From Rutidosis leptorrhynchoides (lineage: Eukaryota > Streptophyta > Magnoliopsida > Asterales > Asteraceae), in assembly GCF_046630445.1 (NCBI RefSeq), contig NC_092333.1:1822001-1886000 (forward strand): a stretch of DNA of 64,000 bases, read 5' to 3'. The first letter of the stretch is position 1, and each line of letters starts with the position of its first letter. The position numbers and the translations under genes were made by a program. Below are positions 36,713 through 48,076 of the stretch, one piece after another. A model generated the notes under the pieces. The model was not told the origin of the DNA and did not search any database. It was given only the letters and a program-made list of their open reading frames with translations.

Positions 36713-38863
36713 TGTAAGACCCGATTAATTATTGTACAGCAGTGTAAACAGGGTACATATAGTGTGGGGTGCAGTGTGTATTTAAACTGGGGCAGAATCT
36801 GTTCAGAACACTCGTGCACGCCGCGCACCCTTAGTGGAGCGCGCCGCGCACTGCTCCTGGGCCAGTTTTCTGCTTTTTAATAAAAGGTTGAATGAAGGGC
36901 AATATTGTCTTTTCACTTGAGGCCGGGTTTAGGCCATTATTGGTCAGTTTTGTGGTGGTTGAAACACATTCAACACAACCACCAACATCATCATCTCTCC
37001 AATTCAATTTCTTGAGTGAGAAACCTTTTAGAGAGAGAAAGCTTGAATCTTGGAGGAAGAAGCTTGATCCGGATTAAAGCTCAAGTATTAAAGTTGTTCA
37101 TCTAGCCCTTAGCTACATTTTGATTGTGGTGGTATGTCCTAACTTTGATTTTCTTATTTTAATTGGTGTAAGGGTTAAGGTTTGGGTTAGTGATGAACAT
37201 AAAACCCATATTTGGTGATTTTGGGTGTTCTTGGGTAAGATTGAGTCATGAAGACTCAATGGTAACTAACCTAGGGTTTCAAAGTGTTAATTGATGTTTA
37301 TGAGTCCTAATTGGTTAGTTAATCACTAGCACACCTAGTAAATTAGTAAATGGGTGTTAGATGGGTTAGTGAATGACCCGAAATGGGTGTGTTGACTTTA
37401 AATTAGTCAAAGGGCTAATGATTGACCTAGTTGGGAAATATGGGTATGAAATACCCTAATTGTGTAATAGTTAGTGTTGTTGGACCTTAATCACTAGCTT
37501 TTAAGTGATTAACGATGGTCTTGACCCTTAAGGGGCGGTTTTGGTGAAAATGAGGCATTTAATGCATTTAAGTCATTAAATGCAAATAGGTGAATTGTTG
37601 GTACTTAATCCAACTAGTTTGTGTGTTGATTGAAGTACTTATTATATTAGGTACTTTGCTTTGAAGCTTGCGAAAGTATAAAACCATCACCGAATCGTTA
37701 AGGTGAGTGGAATAATTATATGCGTAGGTATATAATGTATTTATTTGTGTAGCGTGAGACGTGAAGTGTCGATGTGCTAAGATACCACGATCACGTGACG
37801 AGTGAAGTGTCGATGTGCTAAGACACCACTCCATGAAAGGTAATGAGTGAAGTGTCGATGTGTTAAGATACCACTCGGGGTGAAGTATCGACGTGTTAAG
37901 ATGCCACCCAAGGTAAGATGAAGAGTGAAGTGTCGATGTGTTAAGACACCACTCGAGGTGAAGTATCGACATATTAAGATGCCACCTCAAGTAATATGAA
38001 GAGTGAAGTGTCGATGTGTTAAGACACCACTCGGGTTGAAGTATCGACGTGTTAAGATGCCACCCGTGGGATTAGTGTACGACGTGTTAAGTACTCTAAT
38101 GGTTGTTATGAACACCGATGGGAAATTTGAGTACCATTCCTTGTGCTTTTGGTTAACCATGATTTTGTGTTGTAGCGTAAGCATATTATATTGTACGATT
38201 TGTATATATGCTATCGTATTGCTAGCTTGTGTTATTGGAGGTCAATAGCTTGTATTTGAGATGATAAGCTAATTGTGTTGCTAGCATGTATGCGGTAGGT
38301 GTGTAAGTGTTTGCAAGTAGGTATATTATATATGTACGTGTATAATCATTGCATTCACTAAGCTTTGCTTACCCTCTCGTTGTTTATCTTTTTATAGGCT
38401 CCGGCGTTGACAAGGGTAAGGGCATTTGATTGGATTAGAGATCCCGCTTGTTGTTTAGGGGACGCTTTTGGGATGTGATAGCTTTTGGAGTTTGACCGAG
38501 ACGTGGGTAGTTTAACCCCCAAACACCATGCTCATAGTGTCATTTGGAAATTAAACTAATGTGGTCGAAACTCATGATTTGTACGAAACTCGTAAAACGG
38601 CCGATGTGAGCCCCGTTTTGTAAAACTTGTTTTATGATTGATTCGTGTTAGTTTTACATATGTGAACATGTGGTGAAAAGCGTTTCGTCTAAATATGTCG
38701 GGAAGTGGGAGATCTTTATTTGAAAATGGACAAAACCGGACAGAACTGAAAATGGACGGTGCGCGCCGCGCACCCTGAGGTGGTGCGCGTGGCGCACTAT
38801 TATGTGTATATATAAAAAAAAATCTTTCGCGTTTTCGGTTGGTTATTGGTTTGGGTTGTTACA
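36713..38863 (+). repeat. Element A 5' LTR
   Basis: Starts TGTAAGACCCGATTAATTAT and ends GGGTTGTTACA. A TATA-like TTTTTAATAAAAGG lies near 36880. A good donor (G|GTATGT at 37132) and a pyrimidine-rich acceptor (TTTTTATAG ending 38397) suggest an intron within the transcribed leader. GC palindrome pairs occur near both ends, at 36816-36851 and 38761-38796. Confidence 0.95.
37752..38100 (+). repeat. Hairpin array in element A 5' LTR
   Basis: Nine tandem units of about 32-45 bp share a loop-like core CGATGTGTTAAGA (or CGACGTGTTAAGA). The flanks change but remain complementary: GAGTG...CACTC, GGGTG...CACCC, GAGGTG...CACCTC and, in the last unit, ATTAG...CTAAT. Details are given under findings. 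Confidence 0.85.
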
Positions 38864-38865
38864 AG

Positions 38866-38877
38866 TGGTATCAGATC
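38866..38877 (+). promoter_or_regulatory. Element A primer binding site
   Basis: TGGTATCAGATC, two bases after the LTR edge, is close to the complement of the initiator methionine tRNA 3' end (TGGTATCAGAGC). Confidence 0.8.
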
Positions 38878-39255
38878 ATGCTCTAAGGGATTTAGGCGAC
38901 TTGAGATAGGTGCCTAGACTTAGACTTTATTGTGTATGCGCGTTATGCGGGACTGCGGGACTTGTAGGAGACGGGTCGGACCGGGAGTTGATTAGTGCTT
39001 AAGTTTATGTGAACTAACCTTGCGCTAATTGTTTTGTGTTGTGTTAGCAATCATCAAGCGAGATAGACGTTGTACTAGCAAGTTAATGCGACGTGCTCGC
39101 ATAATAATGATTAGCTACCATTGTTACGGGTTCAAATCGTGTCAAACAAGCGATGTACGATGATTGTTGAGCAAGATGGGGTAGTGTGGTGTATATGTAT
39201 ATACATATGTGTTAAGTCCTTTCGTTTCGTTGTTTAATTTACTTCATTTTATAGA

Positions 39256-42200
39256 ATGAAGATGAGAAATGGACATGATACCAATGAAGGAGGCACGAGC
39301 GAGGACGTTGAACTCACGGCCAAGGTTGAGGCCATCTTTAAAAGGCTAAAAATGGAATTTCTTGACGATGTCCGAAAGGTTTTCCAAGAATCGGTTGATG
39401 GGCAAGTAACCGAAATGATAAATGAGCGAATGAATGCCGCGATCGAGGAGGCATTAGAAGTTAGAAACATTCATCCTCGTGGCGAAGGGGGTGATGGTAA
39501 CGGTGGGAATGGAAGGCGGGACTTCCATTACAAAAATTTCAAGGATGCTCAACCCCCGATGTTTAATGGGGTACGAGATCCATTAAAAAGCACATGTTGG
39601 ATTTCCGATATCGAGGGAGCTTTTCGTATCGCGGAATGTCCTCCCGAGAAGAAGGCGAGGTATGGTTCTAGCATGTTACGAGAAGAGGCGAAGTTGTGGT
39701 GGGATGATAAAATCCAATTATATGGTAAAGAGCAATGCATGAGCTTGACGTGGGAGGAGTTTAAGAAGGAATTCTTCAAAGAATATCGAACTTCTTTCGA
39801 CCTTGATAGATTCCTGGACGAGTTGCACAATTTGCGACAAGGTTCAATGGACTTGGTTACTCTCAAGTCTACCTTCTTGGCAAAGACTCGTTTTTGTCCG
39901 GAATATGTTGGCGACGATCACAAGTTGATGAAGGATTTCTACCGTACCATGAATGATGAGTTTAAGGGTAAGATTAGTCGAAGAGCGGCTAAGTCTTTTG
40001 AAGAGTTATTTGAATTGGCTCGGGGTTTTGAGCCGGAGGTTCCAAGAAAAAGCGATTTCACTTTTTCTAAAAGAAAGTTTGAAGGATCAAGTCATTCGAA
40101 CTTTTCAAACAAGAAGTCAAAGAAGGGTTCCGAAGGTGCAAATAGCGTGAAGAAGGGTGATACTCCGGGTTACGGGCCCACGTGTTTTAATTGTAAACAA
40201 AGAGGACACATGGTCCGTGATTGTACCAATGCGCCGAACAAAGTTACTTGTTATAATTGTGGTAAAGAAGGGCACAAGACTCCGGAGTGTCCCGGTTTGA
40301 ACACCGATCATGTTAAACGGTTGGAGAAAGCGGCGGGCACGGCTAGGGGTCGCAACTATTTGATGACGAATGAGGAGGCCAAGCAATCCAACGAAGTTGT
40401 TTCAGGTACTTTCATGGTTACCTCTAATCCGGCACGGATACTTTTTGATAGTGGTGCTAATTTGTCGTTTGTGTCTCCAAGATTTGTGCCTAAATTAAAT
40501 AAACCGCTAGTTAAGTTAAGTCGTCCGGTAGAAGTTGAAATAGCGGATGGCAAGACGGAGCTAGTGGTTGATGTGTGTAAAAATTGTAATGTTGTGTTTG
40601 GTGTCGAAAGTTTTAAAATCGATCTCATTCCGATGACTTTGGTTGATTTTGTTATCGTCGTGGGTATGGATTGGCTCGATCGTTCTAGAGTCGATATTGC
40701 ATGCCATGATAAGTTTATTCGGGTAAAGACCCTAAGTGGGGGAGAGTTAATTATTCACGGTGATAAACGAAGAAGACTTGTGCCGATATGCACTTTTGTA
40801 CGAGCACGTCGTTTCCTTGTTAGTGGTGGCATGGCTTTTCTTGCCCATGTTTTTGATACTCGAGATGAGCCACCACCCATTCGTGAAATTCCGGTGGTAA
40901 GTGAATTTGAAGACGTTTTTTCGGATGAGTTACCGGGTGTTCCGGCAGAAAGACAAGTTAAATTTCGCATTGAGTTGGTTCCGGGGGCTACCCCCATTGC
41001 TAAAACTCCATATTGTTTAGCACCAACGGAAATTCAAGAGTTGTTAAATCAAACCCAAGAGTTGCTTGAAAAGGGTTTTATTTGACCGAGTGCTTCTCCA
41101 TGGGGCGCTCCGGTTTTATTTGTGAAGAAGAAGGATGGTAGTATGCGGATGTGCATCGATTATCGGGAGTTGAATAAAGTGACGATCAAGAATCGTTATC
41201 AATTGCCTAGGATTGCCGATTTGTTTGACCAACTCCAAGGTGCAACGTATTTCTCTAAAATCGACCTACGGTCCGGCTATCACCAAATGCGGGTCCGTGA
41301 GGAAGATATTGAGAAAACATCTTTTCGAACGCGTTATGGGCATTTTGAGTTTGTGGTAATGCCTTTTGGTCTTACGAATGCACCGGCGGCATTCATGGAT
41401 CTCATGAACCGAGTGTGCCAACCTATGTTGGACAAGTCGGTAATTGTGTTCATTGACGACATACTTGTCTATTCGAAGAGTATGAATGAACATGAACATC
41501 ATTTGCGGAGTGTGTTAAGGACGTTGCGGAGAGAGAAATTGTATGCAAAATTCTCTAAATGTGAATTTTGGCTAAGGGAAGTTCAATTCCTTGGCCATAT
41601 TGTGAACAAAGATGGTATTCAAGTAGATCCGGGGAAGATCGAGACGGTAAAGAGTTGGGGACGACCGACTACGCCTACGGAAATCCGAAGTTTTCTCAGA
41701 TAGGCCGGTTATTATCGTCGGTTTATCCAAGATTTTTCTAAAATTTCTTCTCCATTGACGAAATTGACGAGAAAGAACGAGAGGTTTAATTGGGAGAACG
41801 AGCAAGAAATTGCTTTTCAATTGTTAAAAGAGAAGTTGTGTCAAGCTCCGGTGTTAGTGTTGCCGGAAGGTGTGGAAGACATGACGGTTTATTGTGATGC
41901 TTCTTTAAATGGGCTCGGGTGTGTTCTAATGCAAAGGGGTAAAGTCATCGCTTATGCCTCTCGACAATTAAAGGAACACGAGACGAGATATCTGACTCAT
42001 GATCTTAAGTTGGCGGCGGTTGTGCATGCGTTGAAAATTTGGCGCCATTACTTGTATGGTGTCAAGTGTACGATTTATTCAGATCACAAGAGTTTGAAAC
42101 ATTTTTTTGATCAACGAGATTTGAATTATCGTCAACGTAGATGGATGGATGTGGTGAAAGATTATGATTGTGAGATACTTTATCATTCGGGTAAGGCGAA

Positions 42201-43755
42201 TGTGGTCGCGGATGCGTTAAGTCGAAATTGTCAACATCCGGGGATACGAGTAGGATCGTTACGCATGATTATTACTAAAAATTTTCTTGTAAAGCTGGGC
42301 GAGACTCAAATCGAAGCTTTTGTTAACAATAAGCATGAGGAACGAATCGTGGGACAAACGGAGTTTATTACCTTAGGTCCGCATGGGTTGTTATCTTTTC
42401 AAGGAAGAGTGTGGGTGCCCAAAATGGGTGATCATCGACGAGTGCTACTTGATGAGGCACATAAGTCAAAGTATTCTATTCATCCGGGCGCGACAAAAAT
42501 GTATCTTGATTTGAAGAAAGAGTATTGGTGGCCGGGCATGAAACGTGATGTTGTTAAGTATGCTGAACAATGCGTTACGTGTTTGCAAGTGAAAGCCGAA
42601 CACCAAAAGCCGTATGGTAAGTTACAACCGTTAGAAATCCCGAAGTGGAAATGGGAGCACATTACCATGGATTTCATTACAAAATTACCAAAGACGGCGA
42701 GAACCCATTTTGATTCGATTTGGGTGATAGTTGATCGGTTGACGAAAAGTGCCTTGTTTCTTCCCATTCGGGAAGCGATATCGTCAGAAACTTTGGCTAA
42801 GTTGTTTATCAAGGAGGTGATAGCGAGACACGGGGTTCCTATATCTATTATTTCGGATCGAGATACCCGTTTTACATCTCGGTTTTGGGAAAAGTTTCAT
42901 GAAGATATGGGCACGCAATTGAAATTGAGCACGGCGTATCATCCTCAAATGGACGGTCAAACCGAACGCAAGAATCAAACTTTAGAGGATATGTTACGGG
43001 CGTGTATTATTGATTTCGGCGGTAGTTGGGATGAGCACTTGCCTTTGGTGGAATTCTTGTACAATAATAGTTATCATACTAGTATCGGGATGCCACCTTA
43101 TGAGATGCTTTATGGGCGGAGGTGTCGAACTCAAATTTATTGGGGTGAAGTGGGACAAAACGAAATCGGGAGTACCGATTTGGTTTTAGAGACGAATAGC
43201 AAGATTGATATGATTCGGGCTCATTTGAAAAAGGCTCAAGATAGACAAAAGTCGTATGCCGATAAACGTAGGCGAATGATCGAATTCCAAGAAGGTGACA
43301 TGGTGATGTTTAAGGTTTCGCCTTGGAAAGGTGTTATTCGATTTCGAAAACGGGGAAAGTTAGCTCCTCGGTTTATTGGGCCATTTAAAATTCTAGCTCG
43401 TGTTGGTGAAGTTGCGTATCGTTTGGAATTACCCGAAGAGCTTGCGGGGATCCATAATACATTTCATGTTTCCCATCTCCGTAAGTGTCTTACAGATGAT
43501 TCTTCTTGGGTGCCATTAGACGAGATCGAGCTAAACAATAAGTTAGAGTATATAGAGGAGCCGATTGCTATATTCGATGAGAAAGTCAAAAGGTTGAGAA
43601 ATAAAGAGGTGAGAACTTTTAAGGTTCAATGGCATCGTAGTAAAGGTTCCGAGTTTACTTGGGAGCCCGAAGAATTCATGTTGGTTTATCTTCCCTCTTG
43701 TCATGCTGCTTGGATCGCGAGGACGCGCTCCGATTCAAGTGGGAGAGAGTTGTAA
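39256..43755 (+). pseudogene. Element A gag-pol region, Tekay-type chromovirus
   Basis: In order: a gag capsid domain (FRIAECPPEKKARYGSSML), two CCHC zinc knuckles (CFNCKQRGHMVRDC and CYNCGKEGHKTPEC), an aspartic protease (LFDSGANLSFVS), and a reverse transcriptase ([23 protein letters not shown]). These are followed by RNase H (YCDASLNGLGCVL), an integrase with an HHCC zinc region (HPGATKMYLDLKKEYWWPG) and DDE core (MDFITKLPK, ISDRDTRFTS), and a C-terminal chromodomain-like segment (FKVQWHRSKGSEFTWEPEEF). The chromodomain and methionine primer place it among the chromoviruses, Tekay/Del branch. About two breaks are visible; otherwise the frame is long and conserved. Confidence 0.9.
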
Positions 43756-45905
43756 GACCCGATTAATTATTGTACATCAGTGTAAACAGGGTACATATAG
43801 TGTGGGGTGCAGTGTGTATTTAAACTGGGGCGGAATCTGTGCAGAACACTCGTGCGCGCCGCGCACCCTTAGTGGAGCGCGCCGCGCACTGCTTCTGGGC
43901 CGGTTTTCTGCTTTTTAATAAAAGGTTGAATGAAGGGCAATATTGTCCTTTCACTTGAGGCCGGGTTTAGGCCATTATTGGCCAGTTTTGTGGTGGTTGA
44001 AACACATTCAACACAACCACCAACATCATCATCTCTCCAATTCAATTTCTTGAGTGAGAAACCCTTTAGAGAGAGAAAGCTTGAATCTTGGAGGAAGAAG
44101 CTTGATCCGGGTTAAAGCTCAAGTATTAAAGTTGTTCTTCTAGCCTTTAACTACATTTTGATTGTGGTGGTATGTCCTAACTTTGATTTCCTTATTTCAA
44201 TTGGTGTAAGGGTTAAGGTTTGGGTTAGTGATGAACATAAAACCCATATTTGGTGATTTTGAGTGTTCTTGGGTAAGATTGAGTCATGAAGACTCAATGG
44301 TAACTAACCTAGGGTTTTAAAGTGTTAATTAATGTTTATGAGTCCTAATTGGTAAGTTAATCACTAGCACACCTAGTAAATTAGTAAATGGGTGTTAGAT
44401 GGGTTAGTGGATGACCCGAAATGGGTGTGTTGACTTTAAATTAGTCAAAGGGCTAATGATTGACCTAGTTGGGAAATATGGGTATGAAATACCCTAATTT
44501 TGTAATAGTTAGTGTTGTTGGACCTTAATCACTAGCTTTTAAGTGATTAACGATGGTCTTGACCCTTAAGGGGCGGTTTTGGTGAAAATGGGGCATTTAA
44601 TGCATTTAAGTCATTAAATGCACATAGGTGAATTGTTGGTACTTAATCCAACTAGTTTGTGTGTTGATTGAAGTACTTATTATATTAGGTACTTTGCTTT
44701 GAAGCTTGCGAAAGTATAAAACCATCACCAAATCGTTAAGGTGAGTGGAATAATTATATACGAAGGTATATAATGTATTTATTTATGTAGCGTGAGACGT
44801 GAAGTGTCGATGTGCTAAGATACCACGATCACGTGACGAGTGAAGTGTCGATGTGCTAAGACACCACTCCATGAGAGGTAATGAGTGAAGTGTCGATGTG
44901 TTAAGACACCACTCGGGGTGAAGTATCGACGTGTTAAGATGCCACCTAAGGTAAGATGAAGAGTGAAGTGTCGATGTGTTAAGACACCACTCGAGGTGAA
45001 GTATCGACATGTTAAGATGCCACCTCAAGTAATATGAAGAGTGAAGTGTCGATGTGTTAAGACACCACTCGGAGTGAAGTATCGACGTGTTAAGATGCCA
45101 CTCGTGGGATTAGTGTACGACGTGTTAAGTACTCTAATGGTTGTTATGAACACCGATGGGAAATTTGAGTACCATTCCTTGTGCTTTTGGTTAACCATGA
45201 TTTTGTATTGTAGCGTAAGCATATTATATTGTACGGTTTGTATATATGCTATCGTATTGCTAGCTTGTGTTATTGGAGGTCAATAGCTTGTATTTGAGAT
45301 GATAAGCTAATTGTGTTGCTAGCATGTATGCGGTAGGTGTGTAAGTGTTTACAAGTAGGTATATTATATATGTACGTGTATAATCATTGCATTCACTAAG
45401 CTTTGCTTACCCTCTCGTTGTTTATCTTTTTATAGGCTACGATGTTGACAAGGGTAAGGGCATTCAATTGGATTAGAGATCCCGCTTGTTGTTTAGGGGA
45501 CGCTTTTGGGATGTGATAGCTTTTGGAGTTTGACCGAGACTTGGGTAGTTTAACCCCCAAACACCATGCTCATAGTGTCGTTTGGAAATTAAACTAATGT
45601 GGTCGAAACTCATGATTTGTACGAAACTCGTAAAACGGACGATGTGGGCCCCGTTTTGTAAAACTTGTTTTATGATTGATTCGTGTTAGTTTTACATATA
45701 TGAACATGTGGTGAAAAGCGTTTCGTCTAAATATGTCAGGAAGTAGGAGATCTTTATTTGAAAATGGACAAAACCGGACAGAACTGAAAATGGACGGTAC
45801 GCGCCGCGCACCCTGAGGTGGTGCACGTGGCGCACTATTCTGTGTATAAAAAAAAATAAAAATTTCTTTCGCGTTTTCGGTTGGTTATTGGTTTGGGTTG
45901 TTACA
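43751..45905 (+). repeat. Element A 3' LTR
   Basis: Collinear with 36713-38863, including the palindrome pairs and the hairpin array. Preceded by the purine-rich GTGGGAGAGAGT. Confidence 0.95.
44791..45138 (+). repeat. Hairpin array in element A 3' LTR
   Basis: Same nine units as 37752-38100, with scattered substitutions. Differences between the two copies can be used to test whether stem pairing is maintained. Confidence 0.85.
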
Positions 45906-45910
45906 ACTAG

Positions 45911-46440
45911 CGAAAAAGGTTTCAATGTGATATTTATAGTACCTTTTTTATATAATTCTCCCCGAAATTATTATTTTCGCTATCATATTTTTATCTCCAT
46001 GTTTCATAAGAGAACATGAAAAGAGTGACGGGGCTTGGAGATATTTGTATACTGTATTTTTTCTTCTTCTTAAAAACAGGATAGGATAAGATGTTACACC
46101 TTTCAAATAAGGACAAACTATGATACATCAACTCGACCTATTATCAGAAACTAGCGATAAATAATATATACTCCCTCTCTCCCATAAAAAACGAAAAAAA
46201 ATTGATAAATTTTTTTTATGCTGCTAGTTTGTTCATGTATCACAAAAAGATTGGTAAAAATTAATTGATAAGACTTGAAAGTTAATAAAAAGTATGTGTG
46301 ATAGATAATTTTTATTAAATTGTGTATTTTTTTTTTTGCCTGAGAATAAGAGATTTGGGACAAATACATTTTTGGGGTTGTTTATTAACATTATTTCTTT
46401 TGTTGGATATAGACCATACATACATATGTGTAAGATATTG
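45911..46440. other. Intergenic DNA right of element A
   Basis: No gene. At 46170 the phrase TACTCCCTCTCTCCCATAAA looks like one end of a Stowaway-type MITE; the partner end is not evident. Confidence 0.4.
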
Positions 46441-46442
46441 AA

Positions 46443-46710
46443 CAAAATTATTATTATTATTGTTATTATTAATTTATTATTGTTAATATTATTATCATAA
46501 ATTTTATTATTATTATTGTTATTATTATTGTTATTGTTGTTGTTGTTGTTATTATATAGTTATCATCATTGTTGTTGTTACTTGTTATTATTATTGTTAT
46601 TGTTATTATAGTGGTTTGTTATTATAATTATTATTACTATTATTATTGTTATAATATTTAATTATTTTTATTAGTATTATTATATTATTATCTCATTAGA
46701 GTTTTGTTAA
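46443..46710. repeat. Degenerate (ATT)n/(GTT)n tract
   Basis: Nearly 270 bases of ATT units mixed with GTT and GTTATT variants. Confidence 0.85.
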
Positions 46711-46846
46711 GTGTGACAAGTTAAGGATGTGATTAATAAATTTCATATTTTTTAAGTATTAAAATTTATAATTAATATAATTTGTTTTTTATAAATTTTT
46801 ATTATTATTATATTATTATAAGTATCAAATTATTGTTATAAATTCC

Positions 46847-46952
<106 letters not shown>

Positions 46953-46954
46953 CA

Positions 46955-47200
46955 CATTAGAGTTTTGTGTGTTGGATGGGAATGGGAGGTCTCAAGTTCG
47001 AGTCTCTTTCCTTAAAACATTTCAGGGTATTCACTCGATTTATGAAGTTATTCGGGGGAGATTTTACCGAACCATATTTTAGAATTTCGGGCTACTCCGC
47101 CTGCCCCTTAGGATGGTTTAAGGATTCGATCCCTGATACGGTTCGGATTTTCGCCCGAAAGCACACGTTTGTGCTTGGAAAATGAATAGGTGGGTCGGTT
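46955..47200 (+). other. Possible tRNA-derived SINE fragment
   Basis: GGGAGGTCTCAAGTTCGAGTC resembles the B box of a tRNA-derived SINE (GTTCGANNC). The following 200 bases are G/C-richer than their surroundings, with a second box-like GGATTCGATCCCTG. A clear A box is missing, so this is tentative. It follows directly on the TTA microsatellite. Confidence 0.25.
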
Positions 47201-47399
47201 ATTCCCCCATCAATGATTTCAAATACTTGGCTTAATAAATTTATACTCCGTAATTAATATATGTATAAAAATAATAAAATTTTAGATTGAAATCTTGAAT
47301 TGATGAATATTAAATAAAAATGTTAACTTAAAAAAAAAACTACTGAATTAGATATACCTTATAATTTCGTACAAGTTTGAAAAACTCTTATCTTTATTA

Positions 47400-47634
47400 G
47401 ACCACTCCCAACGGTTTATGTGCTCACCCGCCCTCAAATCAAAACTTAGAGGGCGCTGATGGCATTCTCACCGCCCTCAGCCGCCCTCCATCGCCACATT
47501 CCATTTCGCCCTGAAACTTTTCCTCGCATAGCATTTTCGAGCTCGAATATTGGTGGAAAACATTAATTCTCAATGACAATATAGCCGTTAAAATTCCTAC
47601 GGCTCAATTGTTTTTTTTCTCCAACCCATTTTAA
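47400..47634 (+). mobile_element. Left piece of a Harbinger-like DNA transposon
   Basis: Begins GACCACTCCCAACGG followed by CCGCCCTCA/GCCGCCCTCC repeats. It is contiguous, once the nested insertions are removed, with 58554 onward, where a Harbinger-type accessory protein remnant begins. The opposite terminus was not found. Confidence rests mainly on the downstream protein similarity. Confidence 0.5.
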
Positions 47635-48076
47635 TACTCCATCCGTCTCATTCCAATAGTTCTTGTCTGACTTTTCAAGTCTTTGTTTACCAACTTTGAC
47701 TTAAAATATATTTGTATGTTTTATGTATTATTTGATGAAAATTATATGAACGTATAGGGCTTTGAATGTGTTATTATCTGTATAAAGTTTATTAAATAAT
47801 AGACAAAATTGCATGGGGGTCCCTTGTGGTTTGTTCAATACAACAAGTGGAGTCCAAAAGAATTTTTCACCTTGGGGGTCACCGTGATTTGCAATAGTTT
47901 CATTTGGGGTCCAACGTCCTAACGTCTGTCAATATTTAAAAGTTTTGGACCTCACATGACTTGCACATGAGGGTAGTTTCGTCTTTTTAATTAACCCTCC
48001 AGCTTTTTTATTTTATTTTCTTTTCTCTTTTATTTTATTTCTCTTTTCTATTCTCTCTCTTTTCTATTTTCATGTG

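Larger units (their letters stand above)
36713..45905 (+). mobile_element. Ty3/gypsy chromovirus, Tekay type (element A)
   Basis: A complete LTR unit of 9,193 bp with a 5-bp duplication ACTAG (36708-36712 and 45906-45910), 2.15-kb LTRs, a methionine-tRNA-type primer site, gag-pol ending in a chromodomain-like tail, and a purine-rich stretch before the 3' LTR. By eye the LTRs differ at about 2-3% of positions, so insertion is probably within the last one to two million years. The gag-pol region is nearly whole, with about two breaks. Confidence 0.95.

Noticed and set aside
37568-38184. Minus-strand ORFs rich in NTSTLHS-like repeats
   Set aside because: They are the hairpin array of the element A LTR read on the wrong strand; the same frames recur in the 3' LTR.
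46967-47185. 72-codon plus-strand ORF
   Set aside because: Lies in a SINE-like, repeat-derived segment and shows no protein motif.
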